The notes: generated from the letters alone by a model not told the origin. A stretch of DNA of 64,000 bases from DATGMB01 sp035293845 (GCA_035293845.1 DATGMB010000172.1:81174-145173), one strand, 5' to 3'. Positions 8,217 through 18,190 are shown, counted from the first letter of the stretch. Program-made: numbers and translations.

Positions 8217-10295
8217 TTACGCCAGCCCCAGCATTCCGAGCAGGCGGTCGATGGCCCAGATGCCCGGAAACGGCACGATCACTCCGCCCACGCCGTAGAT
8301 CAGCAGGTTGCGGCGCAGCAGCGCGGCGGCGGGCAGCGGCCGGTACTTCACGCCGCGGAGCGCCAGCGGGATCAGCGCGATGATGATCAGGGCGTTGAAA
8401 ATCACGGCGGCCAATACGGCGCTATCCGGGTTGCGGAGCCCCATGATGTTCAGGCTCTTCATCACCGGGAAGACGCCCATGAACATCGCCGGCAGGATGG
8501 CGAAATATTTGGCGACATCGTTGGCAATGGAAAACGTGGTCAGGGCGCCGCGCGTCATCAGCAGTTGTTTGCCGATCGCCACCACCTCAATCAGCTTGGT
8601 GGGATTGCTGTCGAGATCCACCATGTTGCCGGCTTCCTTGGCGGCCATGGTTCCGGTGTTCATCGCCAGCCCGACGTCGGCCTGCGCCAGCGCCGGGGCA
8701 TCGTTGGTGCCATCGCCCGTCATCGCCACCAGGCGGCCGCCGGCCTGCTCGCGCTTGATGAGGTCCATTTTGTCCTTTGGAGTGGCCTGCGCCAGGAAGT
8801 CATCGACGCCGGCCTCCGCCGCGATGGCCGCCGCGGTCAGCGGATTATCCCCGGTGATCATGACGGTGCGGATGCCCATGGCGCGAAGCTGCTCGAAGCG
8901 CTCCCGCATTCCGCCCTTGACGACGTCCTTCAGGTGCACCACGCCAAGCGCGCGCGGCCCGTCCGCCACGACGAGCGGCGTGCCGCCCGAGCGCGAGATG
9001 CGGTCCGTGATCTCGACCAGTTCCGGCGGCACGATGCCGCCGTGCTCACGCACGAATTCCGCGACCGATTCCGTCGCGCCCTTGCGGATCCGACGGCCGT
9101 CCAGGTCGACGCCGCTCATGCGCGTCTGCGCCGTGAACGGAATAAAGTGCGCCTCGTGGTCCGCCACTTCGCGCCCGCGGATGCCGTACTTCTGTTTGGC
9201 GAGCACGACGATCGAGCGGCCCTCCGGCGTCTCGTCCGCAAGGCTCGAAAGCTGCGCCGCGTCCGCAACTTCCTCCTCGCGCGCCTCGCCCACCGGAATG
9301 AACTCCACCGCCTGGCGGTTTCCGAGCGTGATCGTGCCGGTTTTATCCAGCAACAGCGTGTTCACATCCCCGGCCGCTTCCACCGCCTTGCCGGACATTG
9401 CCAGCACGTTGTGCTGCATCACCCGGTCCATGCCCGCGATGCCGATGGCGGAGAGAAGCCCGCCGATGGTGGTCGGAATCAGGCAGACGAGCAGCGAGAC
9501 CAGCACCACGATGGAGGGCACCGCGCCGCTGTAGATCGCGAACGGCTGCAGGGTGACGACGGCCAGCAGGAACACCAGCGTGAGACCCGCGATCACGATA
9601 TTGAGCGCGATCTCATTGGGCGTTTTCTGCCGTTCCGCGCCTTCGACCAGGGCGATCATGCGGTCGAGGAAGGTCTCGCCGGGGTTGGAAGTGATGCGCA
9701 CCTGGATCCAATCAGAGAGCACCTTGGTTCCGCCGGTGACGGCGCTCCGGTCACCGCCCGATTCACGGATGACGGGCGCGCTTTCGCCCGTGATGGCGCT
9801 TTCGTCCACGCTGGCGATGCCTGCGATCACGTCGCCATCCCCGGGTATGGTCTCGCCCGCCTCCACACGCACGAGGTCGCCCGCGCGCAACTGCGTCGCC
9901 GAGACCGTCTCCGTCCTCCCATTAACCAGGCGCCGCGCCACCGTTTCCGTTTTCGTCTTCCGGAGCGTGTCCGCCTGCGCCTTGCCGCGGCCCTCCGCCA
10001 TCGCTTCCGCAAAGTTCGCGAACAGCACGGTGAACCACAGCCAAAGCGTGATCTGGATGCCGAATGAACCCCCGCCGGCGCGGATTACGAGGGCGGTGGT
10101 CATGGCGGCGCCGACTTCCACCACGAACATGACCGGGTTTTTCGCCATGGTCCGCGGATTGAGCTTGCGGAACGAATCCACAATGGCGCGCCGGACGATG
10201 GGCGGATCGAACAGCGGGCGCGCCCGCGGCGCCTTTTTCGGAATCAGCGACGTGATGTCGTCCGCCGGGGGAGGAGGGGCGGTAGCCGTACTCAT
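8217..10295 (-). CDS. kdpB: Potassium-transporting P-type ATPase subunit B
   Basis: The 692-residue catalytic subunit belongs to the P-type ATPases. It carries the phosphorylation motif DKTGTITLG (D317), the actuator TGES motif (169-172; S172 corresponds to the E. coli serine whose phosphorylation inhibits the pump), TGDNPLTA, and the hinge [15 protein letters not shown] hydrolysis here drives K+ through KdpA. The N-terminus is somewhat longer than in E. coli (682 residues) and proline-rich. It is placed between kdpA (22-bp gap) and kdpC (16-bp gap). Confidence 0.97.
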   Translation of the reverse strand: MSTATAPPPPADDITSLIPKKAPRARPLFDPPIVRRAIVDSFRKLNPRTMAKNPVMFVVEVGAAMTTALVIRAGGGSFGIQITLWLWFTVLFANFAEAMAEGRGKAQADTLRKTKTETVARRLVNGRTETVSATQLRAGDLVRVEAGETIPGDGDVIAGIASVDESAITGESAPVIRESGGDRSAVTGGTKVLSDWIQVRITSNPGETFLDRMIALVEGAERQKTPNEIALNIVIAGLTLVFLLAVVTLQPFAIYSGAVPSIVVLVSLLVCLIPTTIGGLLSAIGIAGMDRVMQHNVLAMSGKAVEAAGDVNTLLLDKTGTITLGNRQAVEFIPVGEAREEEVADAAQLSSLADETPEGRSIVVLAKQKYGIRGREVADHEAHFIPFTAQTRMSGVDLDGRRIRKGATESVAEFVREHGGIVPPELVEITDRISRSGGTPLVVADGPRALGVVHLKDVVKGGMRERFEQLRAMGIRTVMITGDNPLTAAAIAAEAGVDDFLAQATPKDKMDLIKREQAGGRLVAMTGDGTNDAPALAQADVGLAMNTGTMAAKEAGNMVDLDSNPTKLIEVVAIGKQLLMTRGALTTFSIANDVAKYFAILPAMFMGVFPVMKSLNIMGLRNPDSAVLAAVIFNALIIIALIPLALRGVKYRPLPAAALLRRNLLIYGVGGVIVPFPGIWAIDRLLGMLGLA

Positions 10296-10317
10296 CTTCG
10301 ATACCCTCTCAACGTTC

Positions 10318-12012
10318 CTAACTCCAGACTTTTCCGTGCTGCATCAACATGTGCTCCACGATCGGCCCCAGGGAAAGGGCCGGAAAGAACGTCAGGGCGC
10401 CCACGATGATGACCACACCGATCAGGAGCACCACGAAAAGCGGGCCATGCGTGGGGAAGGTGCCCGCCGAAACCGGTACCTGCCTCTTGGCCGCAAGGCT
10501 GCCCGCTGCCGCCAGCAGCGGAACGATCATGAGGAAGCGGCCGAATAGCATGGCGAGGCCGAGCGCCGTATCGAGGAACGGCGTCGCCGCGTTCAGTCCG
10601 GCGAACGCGCTGCCGTTGTTGCCGACGGCGCTGCTGAAGGCGTACAGCACCTGGGTCAGCCCATGCGGCCCGTGGTTCGTGATGCTGGACCGCACCGTCG
10701 CGAGATTGATTCCCAGACCGGAGAAGCCCAGGGCCGAAAACGCCAGCACCAGCGCCGCGAGCATCACCATTTTGACTTCCTTCTGCTCGATCTTCTTCAT
10801 GAGGTATTCCGGCGTGCGGCCCACCATGAGACCTGCCAGAAACACCGCCAGGATGGCGAACAGCAGCATGCCGTAGAGCCCCGCTCCGACGCCGCCGAAG
10901 ATGACTTCGCCCAGCTCGATGTTCACCAGCGCTACCAGGCCGCCGATGGGCGTCAGGCTGTCGTGCGCGTTATTCACGGCGCCGCAGCTCGCATCCGTGG
11001 TCACCGTGGTAAACAGCGCGGAGCCGGGAATCCCGAACCGCACTTCCTTGCCTTCCATGTTGCCGCTGGCCGCGACGCCCATGTTCGTGAGGATCGGATT
11101 CCCTGCCGCCTCCGCCCAGTACACGACCGCAACGCCCGCCGCGAAAAGGACAAACATGGCGGCAAACAGGGCCCACCCCTGCCGTGTGTCCTTGACCATC
11201 TTGCCGAAGGTATAGGTAAGCCCTGCCGGGATGAGGAAAATCATGAGGACCTGGAGAAAATTCGAGAGGGGCGTCGGATTCTCGTACGGGTGGGCCGAAT
11301 TGGCGTTGAAGAACCCGCCGCCGTTGGTGCCGATCATTTTGATCGCTTCCTGAGAGGCGACCGGCCCCTGCGCGATCGTCTGCACCGCGCCTTCGAGCGT
11401 TTTCACCTTCTGGTACGGGTGGAAATTCTGGATGGCGCCCTGCGATACGAGCAACAGCGCGCCGACGACACAGAGCGGAAGCAGCACGTAGACCGTTGCC
11501 CGCGTCATATCCACCCAGAAGTTGCCGATGGTCTTTGCCGAATGCCGCGCCAGGCCCCGCACGAGCGCCATCGCGACCGCGATGCCCGAGGCCGCCGACC
11601 AGAAGTTGTGCGTGGCGAGGCCGAGCATCTGGGTCAGATACGTCATCGTGGTTTCCGGCGTGTAGGACTGCCAGTTGGTGTTGGTCGTGAAGCTGGCGGC
11701 CGTGTTCCACGCGAGATGCGGGATCACATTGCCGAGCCCCTGCGGATTCAGGAAGAACCATTGCTGCAGACGTTCCAGGCCGTACGTGAAGAGCAGCGGG
11801 ATGGCGCTGAAGGCGAGGAGCGCGCCGGCGTACCGCGTCCAGTGCTGCTCGGAGCTTTCCACCACTCCGCATAGCCGGTAGACCAGCTTCTCGACGGGCC
11901 GCAGCACGGGATGGAGCCACGTGCGCTCGCCTTCGAACACCTTCGCCATGTACAGACCCATCGGCCTGGTCACGAGCACCAGAACGATCGCAAAGCAAAC
12001 GATTTCCCACAT
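10318..12012 (-). CDS. kdpA: Potassium-transporting ATPase subunit A
   Basis: The 564-residue polytopic membrane protein is the channel-like subunit that binds K+. Selectivity-filter and neighbouring signatures are intact: [30 protein letters not shown], and [11 protein letters not shown]. Length agrees with E. coli KdpA (557). Its ATG begins 1 bp after the kdpF stop, so the two are tightly coupled. Confidence 0.97.
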   Translation of the reverse strand: MWEIVCFAIVLVLVTRPMGLYMAKVFEGERTWLHPVLRPVEKLVYRLCGVVESSEQHWTRYAGALLAFSAIPLLFTYGLERLQQWFFLNPQGLGNVIPHLAWNTAASFTTNTNWQSYTPETTMTYLTQMLGLATHNFWSAASGIAVAMALVRGLARHSAKTIGNFWVDMTRATVYVLLPLCVVGALLLVSQGAIQNFHPYQKVKTLEGAVQTIAQGPVASQEAIKMIGTNGGGFFNANSAHPYENPTPLSNFLQVLMIFLIPAGLTYTFGKMVKDTRQGWALFAAMFVLFAAGVAVVYWAEAAGNPILTNMGVAASGNMEGKEVRFGIPGSALFTTVTTDASCGAVNNAHDSLTPIGGLVALVNIELGEVIFGGVGAGLYGMLLFAILAVFLAGLMVGRTPEYLMKKIEQKEVKMVMLAALVLAFSALGFSGLGINLATVRSSITNHGPHGLTQVLYAFSSAVGNNGSAFAGLNAATPFLDTALGLAMLFGRFLMIVPLLAAAGSLAAKRQVPVSAGTFPTHGPLFVVLLIGVVIIVGALTFFPALSLGPIVEHMLMQHGKVWS

Positions 12013-12013
12013 A

Positions 12014-12097
12014 TCAGAAGCGCTCCGGCTTCAACAGGGCGCAGAACAGATAGACAGCCAGCGCCGCCGCGATCGCAAGTGAAATCCAGTATTCCAT
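12014..12097 (-). CDS. kdpF: Potassium-transporting ATPase subunit F (27 residues)
   Basis: A short frame encodes MEYWISLAIAAALAVYLFCA followed by LLKPERF. One hydrophobic helix with a short basic tail and a position directly before kdpA are the KdpF features; the LLKPERF ending is also KdpF-like. KdpF is a lipid-like stabiliser of the KdpABC complex. A GGAG element sits 8 nt before the ATG, and the stop is 1 bp before kdpA. Confidence 0.9.
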   Translation of the reverse strand: MEYWISLAIAAALAVYLFCALLKPERF

Positions 12098-12111
12098 CCG
12101 GAAACTCCGCT

Positions 12112-12195
12112 CTATAGCCTTTCGCAGCCTCTCACGAAGGCCCAGGCCGCGAGAAAAAAGACCACCGTCAGTGCGATGAATCCCAAGTCCTGCAT
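12112..12195 (-). CDS. Kdp-associated membrane microprotein (27 residues)
   Basis: A short frame encodes MQDLGFIALTVVFFLAAWAF followed by VRGCERL. It has a single transmembrane helix and a charged C-terminus, and is preceded by a strong ribosome site GAGGTGAG six nt before the ATG. It lies 14 bp before kdpF. I recall similar short frames beginning with M-D-L-hydrophobic and ending CxRL before kdpF in other bacteria, but cannot verify this here. Good start signal, position and hydrophobic composition argue for a real gene. A role as an additional small Kdp subunit or regulator is inference. Confidence 0.68.
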   Translation of the reverse strand: MQDLGFIALTVVFFLAAWAFVRGCERL

Positions 12196-12202
12196 CCGCC
12201 GC

Positions 12203-12652
12203 TCACCTCACGTAGATCAATGCCACTCTATGGCCCGCCGCGGCCAGCCGCCGCGCGAGCCGTTCTTCGGCAGTGCGCCACCACCGTTTCCGCGCCGCCA
12301 GGAGTACGGTCGATCCCGGCCGGAGCGTGTATCGCAATCCTTCCTCCCGGCTCCGCGCCTGGACCACGACTGGAGTCACGGGTAGCGGGCAGGCATTACT
12401 CAATTCCAGCAGGCGAGCTACCAGAAATCCGTGCGTGCTCACCGGACAACCGAACGCCGCCGGATACGGAATCGGCTGGACCGCCACCAGCGAGATGCGC
12501 GCGTTCAGACCTGCCGTCAGCCCGACCGTTCGCTCCAGGGCAGCCCGGGTCTCTTCCGGATACGTGTAGGGAATCGCGACCTCCAGCCAGGCTCCCGGCG
12601 CTCCTTCGAGTGCAGCGGGGCCGATCCAAACGCCCGAGTGTGCGGATAGCAT
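12203..12652 (-). CDS. Universal-stress-protein-like protein at head of kdp operon
   Basis: The frame gives about 149 residues from the ATG at 12652. It alternates strands and helices in a way that resembles one USP/KdpD-USP domain: WLEVAIPYTYPEETRAALER, then ISLVAVQPIPYP, then a PLPVTPVVVQARSREEG segment and GSTVLLAARKRWWR near the end. I see no ATP-binding GxxGxxxxxxxxG loop. The frame stays open to 12748, and no clear ribosome site precedes 12652, so the start is uncertain. Its stop overlaps the ribosome site of the microprotein, placing it as the first gene of the kdp operon; a role in K+ or stress sensing is inferred from that. Confidence 0.5.
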   Translation of the reverse strand: MLSAHSGVWIGPAALEGAPGAWLEVAIPYTYPEETRAALERTVGLTAGLNARISLVAVQPIPYPAAFGCPVSTHGFLVARLLELSNACPLPVTPVVVQARSREEGLRYTLRPGSTVLLAARKRWWRTAEERLARRLAAAGHRVALIYVR

Positions 12653-12677
12653 AGCAATTACAGCGTAAGATCGCCCC

Positions 12678-12716
12678 CATAAAGAAGTCGTAAAGGAAGG
12701 ATAAGGATGGTATAAA
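12678..12716 (-). promoter_or_regulatory. Candidate KdpE-box-like region before the kdp operon
   Basis: Read on the minus strand, this T-rich block has TTTATA (12711-12716), CTTTACG (12689-12695) and CTTTATG (12678-12684), separated by pyrimidine-rich spacers. The E. coli KdpE site has a similar TTTATA...TTTACA pattern before kdpFABC. The spacing is different, and no kdpE or full kdpD is in the window, so this is only a suggestion. Confidence 0.25.
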
Positions 12717-12757
12717 ACACGCTGCCCGCGCTGCGTTCGCTGCCGCATACTCGTGTT

Positions 12758-13930
12758 GTGACGATCTGGCGCGTTGTCGTTTTTGCCGTTTTCGCTCTTC
12801 TCCTTTTTGCCGTCCCTGCGGCGGGGCAGGACGCCACTGCCCCTGCGCCTCCCACGCCAGCGGCCACCCCGCTATGGCATTACGGAGCCTTCGCCGACGT
12901 CGCGTACCTGTGGGATTCCAATCACCCGGCGAACGACGTTTACCGCTTCCGCTCCACGACGGCGTTTGTCGACGACCCCGTGCTCGATATGGCGGCCGGG
13001 TGGATTCACAAGGACGCCACCGAACAGTCCCGATGGGGCATGGATTTCTACCTGCAAGGCGGCAAGGACTCCGAAGGCTTCGGACTATCCCCGGTCGCGC
13101 CCAACCTCCGCGGCTACCGCTGGCTGCGCCATCTCGGCCCGGCGAATGTCTCCTACGTCGCTCCGATCGGCAAAGGGCTGACCGTGCAGGCCGGTATCTT
13201 CAGCAGCCTGATCGGCTACGATTCGCTCTACGCGAAGGACAATCTCACCTACATCCGCCCGTGGGGCGGCGATTACACGCCGTACCTGATGATGGGAGTC
13301 AACGTCAGCTATCCGTTCACGCCGAAGCTAACCGCAACTGCGTATGTCGTCAACGCATATGACCATCTCTCCAACCCGAACAGCGTCCCGAGCGGCGGCG
13401 GGCAGGTGGCATATAAGTACAGCGACCAGCTGAATCTCAAGGAAACCGTTTTCTACGGACCGCAGCAGGCGGATACGGCGCTCCGCTTCTGTCGCTTCTT
13501 CTCCGATACGATCGCCGAGCGCAAGACGGGTCACTGGACGCTCGTCTTCGAGGGACAGTACGGCGAGGAGAAGGTCGCCGAACCCGGCACGCCGCGCGGA
13601 ACGTGGGCCGGCGCGGCGGTCACAGTCCGCTGGACCCCGTACAAGAATTGGAGCCTCACCGCCTCACCCGAGGCGTGGTGGGATAGCCGCGGCCGCTGGA
13701 CCGGCACTCCCCAAACGTTGAAGGCCTTCACCGGCAGCTTCGAATACCGCATTGCCGCAGCGCCGGCCGGCGCCATGGTCCGGCTCGAATACCACCGGGA
13801 CACCTCCCACGGCGACGGCGCCGGTTTCTTCTACGATGGCTACCAATTTCCGGGCCAGCCGTTCCTGCGGCCGTCGCACAATGTTCTGCTCGCCGCCGTG
13901 ATCTTCACGCTCGAAGGCTCGCACCGCTGA
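12758..13930 (+). CDS. Putative outer-membrane porin (BBP2/OmpL-like)
   Basis: The 390-residue protein has a signal peptide (residues 1-23, ending PAAGQ) and a proline-rich linker, then alternating amphipathic strands rich in aromatic residues: FADVAYLWDSNHP, GMDFYLQGGKDSEGF, NVSYVAPIGKGLTVQAGIF, HWTLVFEGQYG. It ends VLLAAVIFTLEG as a closing strand. This is the pattern of the putative beta-barrel porin-2 family. The start is a GTG at 12758. It is divergent from the kdp operon with about 105 bp between, so it may share control with K+ uptake and admit ions through the outer membrane (inference). Confidence 0.72.
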   Translation: MTIWRVVVFAVFALLLFAVPAAGQDATAPAPPTPAATPLWHYGAFADVAYLWDSNHPANDVYRFRSTTAFVDDPVLDMAAGWIHKDATEQSRWGMDFYLQGGKDSEGFGLSPVAPNLRGYRWLRHLGPANVSYVAPIGKGLTVQAGIFSSLIGYDSLYAKDNLTYIRPWGGDYTPYLMMGVNVSYPFTPKLTATAYVVNAYDHLSNPNSVPSGGGQVAYKYSDQLNLKETVFYGPQQADTALRFCRFFSDTIAERKTGHWTLVFEGQYGEEKVAEPGTPRGTWAGAAVTVRWTPYKNWSLTASPEAWWDSRGRWTGTPQTLKAFTGSFEYRIAAAPAGAMVRLEYHRDTSHGDGAGFFYDGYQFPGQPFLRPSHNVLLAAVIFTLEGSHR

Positions 13931-13954
13931 CAAGGGGTTGCAGCCACGACCCCG

Positions 13955-13960
13955 TATAAT
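13955..13960 (+). promoter_or_regulatory. -10 element, possible leaderless start
   Basis: A perfect TATAAT lies 6 bp before the TTG start of the amino-acid permease. A sigma-70 start site would fall about 7 nt after it, near the TTG itself. No -35 at normal spacing and no ribosome site are visible. Confidence 0.4.
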
Positions 13961-13965
13961 ATGTC

Positions 13966-15285
13966 TTGCCCCGCAAGCTGACGCTCCTTCCACTCGTCGC
14001 CGCGATCTATTTCATGGTGTTCGGCGGGCCTTACGGCCTCGAAGACATCGTCGCGCGCTCCGGGTACGCGGGCGCCATCGCCATCCTGCTCCTCACGCCG
14101 CTGCTCTGGGCGCTACCTACCGGCCTCATGGTCGCGGAAATGACCTCCGCGGTCCCGGAAGAAGGGGGCTATTACGTCTACGTCACGCGCGGACTCGGCC
14201 GGTTCTGGGGATTTCAGGAAGTCTGGCTCTCGCTGGCCGGCAGCATCTTCGATATGGCCATCTATCCGACCCTCTTCATCGGCTACCTCGGCCATTTCCT
14301 CCCCGCCGCGACGGCCGGCGCGCGCGGCATGGCGATCGGCGTCGCGCTGGTTGCGGCGGCGGCGTTATGGAACGCGCTGGGAGCGCGGAAGGTCGGCGGC
14401 AGCTCCGTCCTGCTCGGAATCGTGCTGCTCGCGCCATTCGCCGTGTTGATGGCCGTGGGCGCGCTGCACCGGGCGCCGGCAACCGCGCCGGTCCCGCTGC
14501 GGCAGGCGGATATCCTCGGCGGCATTCTGGTCGCGATGTGGAACTTCATGGGATGGGACAATTCTTCGACCGTAGCGGGCGAAGTCGAAAATCCCCGCCG
14601 CACCTACCCGCTCGCCATGGTGTTCGGGATCCTGGCGGTCACGGTAACGGCCATTCTGCCGATCGCCGCGGTCGCGCTCACCGGCCTCGATCCCAACCGC
14701 TGGTCGACGGGCGGGTGGGCGGTTGTCGCGCAGGCTATCGGCGGCGGGACCCTCCTCGCCTTTGCCATCACCGCCGGTGGAATGATCGGCGCGGCCGGAT
14801 CCCTCAACGCGCTCACGCTGTCGCTCTCCCGGCTGCCCGCCGTTCTGGCCGAAGACCGGTTCCTGCCCCGCATTTTCGCGCGGCGCAATGCGGCCGGCGC
14901 GCCCTGGTTTTCCATCGGCGCCTGCGCGCTGCTCTGGGCGCTCGCGCTGCAGCTCACGTTCGTCAAGCTGATCGCGCTCGACGTGCTCCTCACGGGATTG
15001 AGCATCCTGCTCCAATTCGCGGCGCTCGTCGGCCTCCGCGTCCGCGAGCCCGGGCTGAAACGCCCGTATCGTGTCCCGGGCGGGATTTGGGGCGCGATCG
15101 GCATCGGCATTCCTCCGCTCGTCCTGCTCATCCTGACCGCTCTCCGCACGCAAATCGAGCCCGTGGGCCCGATCAACGCTCTCGATCTCGGAGCGCTGCT
15201 CATCGCGGGCGGCGTGGGCGCCTACTTCCTTGGCCGCACAAACAGAGCCGGCATCTCGAACGCGAGCGATAATATTGGTTCATGA
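13966..15285 (+). CDS. APC-family amino acid/polyamine permease
   Basis: The 439-residue protein has about 12 hydrophobic helices and the APC opening LTLLPLVAAIYFMVFGGPYGLED (read as two halves around residue 17), followed by EMTSAVPEEGGYYVYVTRGLG, typical of helix 2 in this family. WNFMGWDNSSTVAGEVENP is the helix 6 region. It would import an amino acid or amine with a proton. The start is taken as TTG because helix 1 begins at once after it; a later ATG at 14014 would cut helix 1. The gene overlaps the cupin gene by 4 bp. Confidence 0.85.
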   Translation: MPRKLTLLPLVAAIYFMVFGGPYGLEDIVARSGYAGAIAILLLTPLLWALPTGLMVAEMTSAVPEEGGYYVYVTRGLGRFWGFQEVWLSLAGSIFDMAIYPTLFIGYLGHFLPAATAGARGMAIGVALVAAAALWNALGARKVGGSSVLLGIVLLAPFAVLMAVGALHRAPATAPVPLRQADILGGILVAMWNFMGWDNSSTVAGEVENPRRTYPLAMVFGILAVTVTAILPIAAVALTGLDPNRWSTGGWAVVAQAIGGGTLLAFAITAGGMIGAAGSLNALTLSLSRLPAVLAEDRFLPRIFARRNAAGAPWFSIGACALLWALALQLTFVKLIALDVLLTGLSILLQFAALVGLRVREPGLKRPYRVPGGIWGAIGIGIPPLVLLILTALRTQIEPVGPINALDLGALLIAGGVGAYFLGRTNRAGISNASDNIGS

Positions 15286-15725
15286 CCATCGCCGACCTCG
15301 CCGCCATTCCCGGCCGCACCTATCCCGCGCGCCGGCGCACCCAGAATCTCGTCGGCGGCGCGAGTCCCATCCAGGCCAGGAATTTCTCGATGGGCCACGT
15401 CACGCTCGAACCGCACGGCGGCCAGGTCCCGTGGCATAACCAGGAGCAGGAAGAGATCTACTTCATCGTCGAAGGCACCGGCGAAATGTGCCTGGGCGAA
15501 GAGCGCGCCACGGTCACGGCCGGCCAGGCCGTCTATATTCCGCCGCGCGTTTTCCACCAGCTTACGAACACCGGCGCAACGCCCATGCGCATGATCTATT
15601 GCTACGGCCCCGCCGGCGACGTCGCTCACTGGCGCCAGGAACTCGATGGCACGCTGCCCCGCGCGGGCGTCGACGTTCCGCCGCTGCCCGATGGCGCGCA
15701 GCCCCAATGCACACTGAAGCCCTGA
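15282..15725 (+). CDS. Single-domain cupin protein
   Basis: The 147-residue protein carries cupin motif 1 (GGQVPWHNQEQEEIYFIVEGTG, residues 46-67; H52 and a following glutamate) and motif 2 (GQAVYIPPRVFHQLTN, 81-96; H92). The second histidine of the usual HxH is Q54, so the metal site is a variant. The ATG overlaps the permease stop (ATGA), and the oxidoreductase follows 7 bp later. Cupins next to permeases often act as metal-dependent isomerases or dioxygenases, or as binding proteins; the substrate is not evident. Confidence 0.8.
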   Translation: MTIADLAAIPGRTYPARRRTQNLVGGASPIQARNFSMGHVTLEPHGGQVPWHNQEQEEIYFIVEGTGEMCLGEERATVTAGQAVYIPPRVFHQLTNTGATPMRMIYCYGPAGDVAHWRQELDGTLPRAGVDVPPLPDGAQPQCTLKP

Positions 15726-15732
15726 TACATCC

Positions 15733-16926
15733 ATGAGCCAAAACCAGACGATCCACTCGATCGGCATCATCATGAACGGCGTCACCGGCCGCATGGGCCT
15801 GAACCAGCACCTGCGCCGTTCCATCCACGCCATCATCCAGCAGGGCGGTGTGCGGATCAGCGACTCGGAAACGATCCTGCCCCGGCCGCTGCTGGTGGGG
15901 CGCAGCCCGGCCAAGCTCGAAGCGATTTCGCGCGAAACGGGCGGCCTCCCCTGGACCACGGACCTGGCGGCCGCGCTCGGGGACCCGGCCTACTCGATCT
16001 ACTTCGATTCGCAAACCACGGACCGCCGGGCGGCGGCGGTGCGCGACGCCATCGCCGCGGGCAAGCACATCTACTGCGAAAAGCCTGTCGCCGCCGACCT
16101 CGCCACCGCGCTCGACCTCTACCGGCGCGCCGAGCAGGCGGGCGTGCGCCACGGAGTCGTGCAGGACAAGCTGTGGCTGCCCGGCATGCTGAAGCTCGCG
16201 ACGTTGCGGGACCTCGGCTTCTTCGGCCGCATCCTGTCCGTGCGCGGCGAATTCGGCTACTGGGTGTTCGAGGGCGACACCGTGCCCGCGCAGCGGCCCT
16301 CCTGGAATTACCGCGCCGAAGAGGGCGGCGGCATTATCCTCGATATGCTCTGCCACTGGCGCTACGTGCTGGACAACCTGTTCGGAAATGTCGAGGCCGT
16401 TTCCTGTCTCGGCGCCACCCACATCCCCACGCGCCGGGACGAATCCGGCCGCCCGTACGCCTGCACGGCTGACGATTCCGCCTACGCGACATTCCAGCTC
16501 GCCGGCGGGATCGTGGCGCATTTCAATTCCTCCTGGTGCGTCCGCGTGCGCCGCGACGACCTTCTCACACTCCAGGTCGATGGCACACACGGCAGCGCGG
16601 TGGCGGGCCTCCGCCATTGCTGGATTCAGCCCTACGGCGCGACGCCGCGGCCGGTCTGGAACCCGGATATCGAAAGCCCGCTCAACTATTACGAAGGCTG
16701 GCAAAAGGTTCCCGAGCAGACGACGTTCGACAACGCCTTCAAGCGCCAGTGGGAGCTGTTCCTGCTCCACATCGTCAAGGGCCAGCCCTTCCGCTGGAAC
16801 CTGCTCGAAGCCGCCAAGGGCGTGCAACTGGCCGAGGCCGGCCTCGAATCGTGGAAGAAACGCGCCTGGGTCGACGTGCCCGCACTGGCCGAACAGAGCC
16901 AGGGCCGGCCCGCTACAACCGGTTGA
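15733..16926 (+). CDS. Gfo/Idh/MocA family oxidoreductase
   Basis: The 397-residue protein has an N-terminal Rossmann fold ([12 protein letters not shown], 11-22), which is atypical because GxGxxG is stretched, and the family's catalytic EKPVA motif (E116-K117-P118). The second domain contains [19 protein letters not shown] and a [12 protein letters not shown] segment. It probably oxidises or reduces a sugar or inositol derivative with NAD(P). Its 3' end overlaps the convergent larB gene by 14 bp. It is likely co-transcribed with the permease and cupin. Confidence 0.85.
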   Translation: MSQNQTIHSIGIIMNGVTGRMGLNQHLRRSIHAIIQQGGVRISDSETILPRPLLVGRSPAKLEAISRETGGLPWTTDLAAALGDPAYSIYFDSQTTDRRAAAVRDAIAAGKHIYCEKPVAADLATALDLYRRAEQAGVRHGVVQDKLWLPGMLKLATLRDLGFFGRILSVRGEFGYWVFEGDTVPAQRPSWNYRAEEGGGIILDMLCHWRYVLDNLFGNVEAVSCLGATHIPTRRDESGRPYACTADDSAYATFQLAGGIVAHFNSSWCVRVRRDDLLTLQVDGTHGSAVAGLRHCWIQPYGATPRPVWNPDIESPLNYYEGWQKVPEQTTFDNAFKRQWELFLLHIVKGQPFRWNLLEAAKGVQLAEAGLESWKKRAWVDVPALAEQSQGRPATTG

Positions 16927-17659
16927 TCAAACTAGCGACATAACCCGCTCCGAACCCGTTATCGATGTTGACTACCGTCACGTTGCTGGCGCAGCTATTC
17001 AGCATGCCCAGCAGCGCGGCGAGGCCATGGAAGCTCGCGCCGTAGCCGACGCTGGTGGGCACCGCGATCACCGGGCAGCCGACCAGGCCGCCCACCGCGC
17101 TCGGCAGCGCGCCTTCCATACCCGCGCAGACGACGATCACCCGCGCGCCGGTGAGCCGCTCCCGGTTCTGCATGAGCCGGTGAATCCCCGCCACGCCGAT
17201 ATCAAAAATCGTGTCCACCTCGTTGCCCATGACCTCCGCCGTGATGCGGGCCTCCTCCGCCACCGGCATGTCACTGGTTCCCGCGCAGACGATGGCGATC
17301 TGCCCTTTTCCCCGCACCGTGCGGTCCCGCCATACGCGTACTACGCCCGGAAGCGGCAGGTACTCCCCGCACCCTAAACGTTCGGTCACATAGGTACCAC
17401 ACGCCAGATCGGCGCGGGTGATCAGCAGATTTGGTGCGTGTTCCAGTACCTTTTCCGCGATCCCCGCCACCTGCTCGGCTGTTTTGCCTTTGGCGAAGAT
17501 CACCTCCGGCATGCCGTGCCGGAGGGCGCGGTGGTGATCCACCTTGGCGTAGCCGAGGTCTTCAAACGGCATGTGACGCAGCCGTTCCACAGCCGCTTCC
17601 GGCGCGACTTCCCCGCGCTGTACCCGTTCGAAGAGAGCTCGCAATTGGTCCTGGTCCAT
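16913..17659 (-). CDS. larB: Nickel-pincer cofactor biosynthesis protein LarB
   Basis: The 248-residue protein matches LarB, which carboxylates and hydrolyses nicotinic acid adenine dinucleotide in the first step of the nickel-pincer nucleotide pathway. The C-terminal half is AIR-carboxylase-like: [57 protein letters not shown], and [10 protein letters not shown]223 in MLNSCASNV is the probable active-site cysteine by comparison with the Lactobacillus enzyme. No larC, larE or larA is nearby. The gene is convergent with and overlaps the oxidoreductase gene by 14 bp. Confidence 0.88.
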   Translation of the reverse strand: MDQDQLRALFERVQRGEVAPEAAVERLRHMPFEDLGYAKVDHHRALRHGMPEVIFAKGKTAEQVAGIAEKVLEHAPNLLITRADLACGTYVTERLGCGEYLPLPGVVRVWRDRTVRGKGQIAIVCAGTSDMPVAEEARITAEVMGNEVDTIFDIGVAGIHRLMQNRERLTGARVIVVCAGMEGALPSAVGGLVGCPVIAVPTSVGYGASFHGLAALLGMLNSCASNVTVVNIDNGFGAGYVASLINRL

Positions 17660-17818
17660 GGTTTCGATTATCGCCTGTGGGCCGGCTTCCCATATCTTTT
17701 GTTTACAAACAATGACCTAGGCCTTTAGAAAGGGACTACTTACTATCACCAAAGTACTCCAGCGTTTGCGGCGGAATTCACAACTTTCGGCCTATTGTGA
17801 GAAACACCACGAAAGGCC

Positions 17819-18190
17819 ATGATTGATGACGACATGGAACTGGCTACGCATAATGATGTAAGCACAGGCATCGGAGGCATGTCCGAACGGAGGGAAACCG
17901 CGCGGTTTCCGCTCTGTGAGGAGGTCAGATACAAACTCGTTCAAGGAAAGGCCGTCACCAGTGGCGCCGGCCGGACCTTGAACATCGGAAGCGGCGGCGT
18001 CCTCTTCACCACCGAGCACCGGCTACCGCTCGGGCGCATGGTGGAGATTGCGGTCAACTGGCCGGCCCGTCTGGACGGCACTTGCCCGCTGAAATTCGTG
18101 GCATCGGGACGGGTGATCCGTTCCGAGGAGGATCGCGCCGCCGTGCGCATCGAACGGTACGAATTCCGGACGCGCTCGACCAAACAATAG
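17819..18190 (+). CDS. PilZ-domain protein
   Basis: The 123-residue protein has the c-di-GMP-binding RxxxR motif (R25-R29) and the second PilZ motif as NIGSGGV (55-61), in which glycine replaces the usual serine of [D/N]xSxxG. The body ends VIRSEEDRAAVRIERYEFR, typical of the PilZ barrel. It is a stand-alone receptor or adapter for c-di-GMP; the altered motif may weaken binding. The upstream 160 bp contain an inverted repeat TTGTTT-AC-AAACAA (17698-17711 region). Confidence 0.72.
   Translation: MIDDDMELATHNDVSTGIGGMSERRETARFPLCEEVRYKLVQGKAVTSGAGRTLNIGSGGVLFTTEHRLPLGRMVEIAVNWPARLDGTCPLKFVASGRVIRSEEDRAAVRIERYEFRTRSTKQ

Noticed and set aside
8565..10067. A 500-codon plus-strand frame opposite kdpB
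   Set aside because: Composition is that of an antisense shadow, and kdpB is certain.
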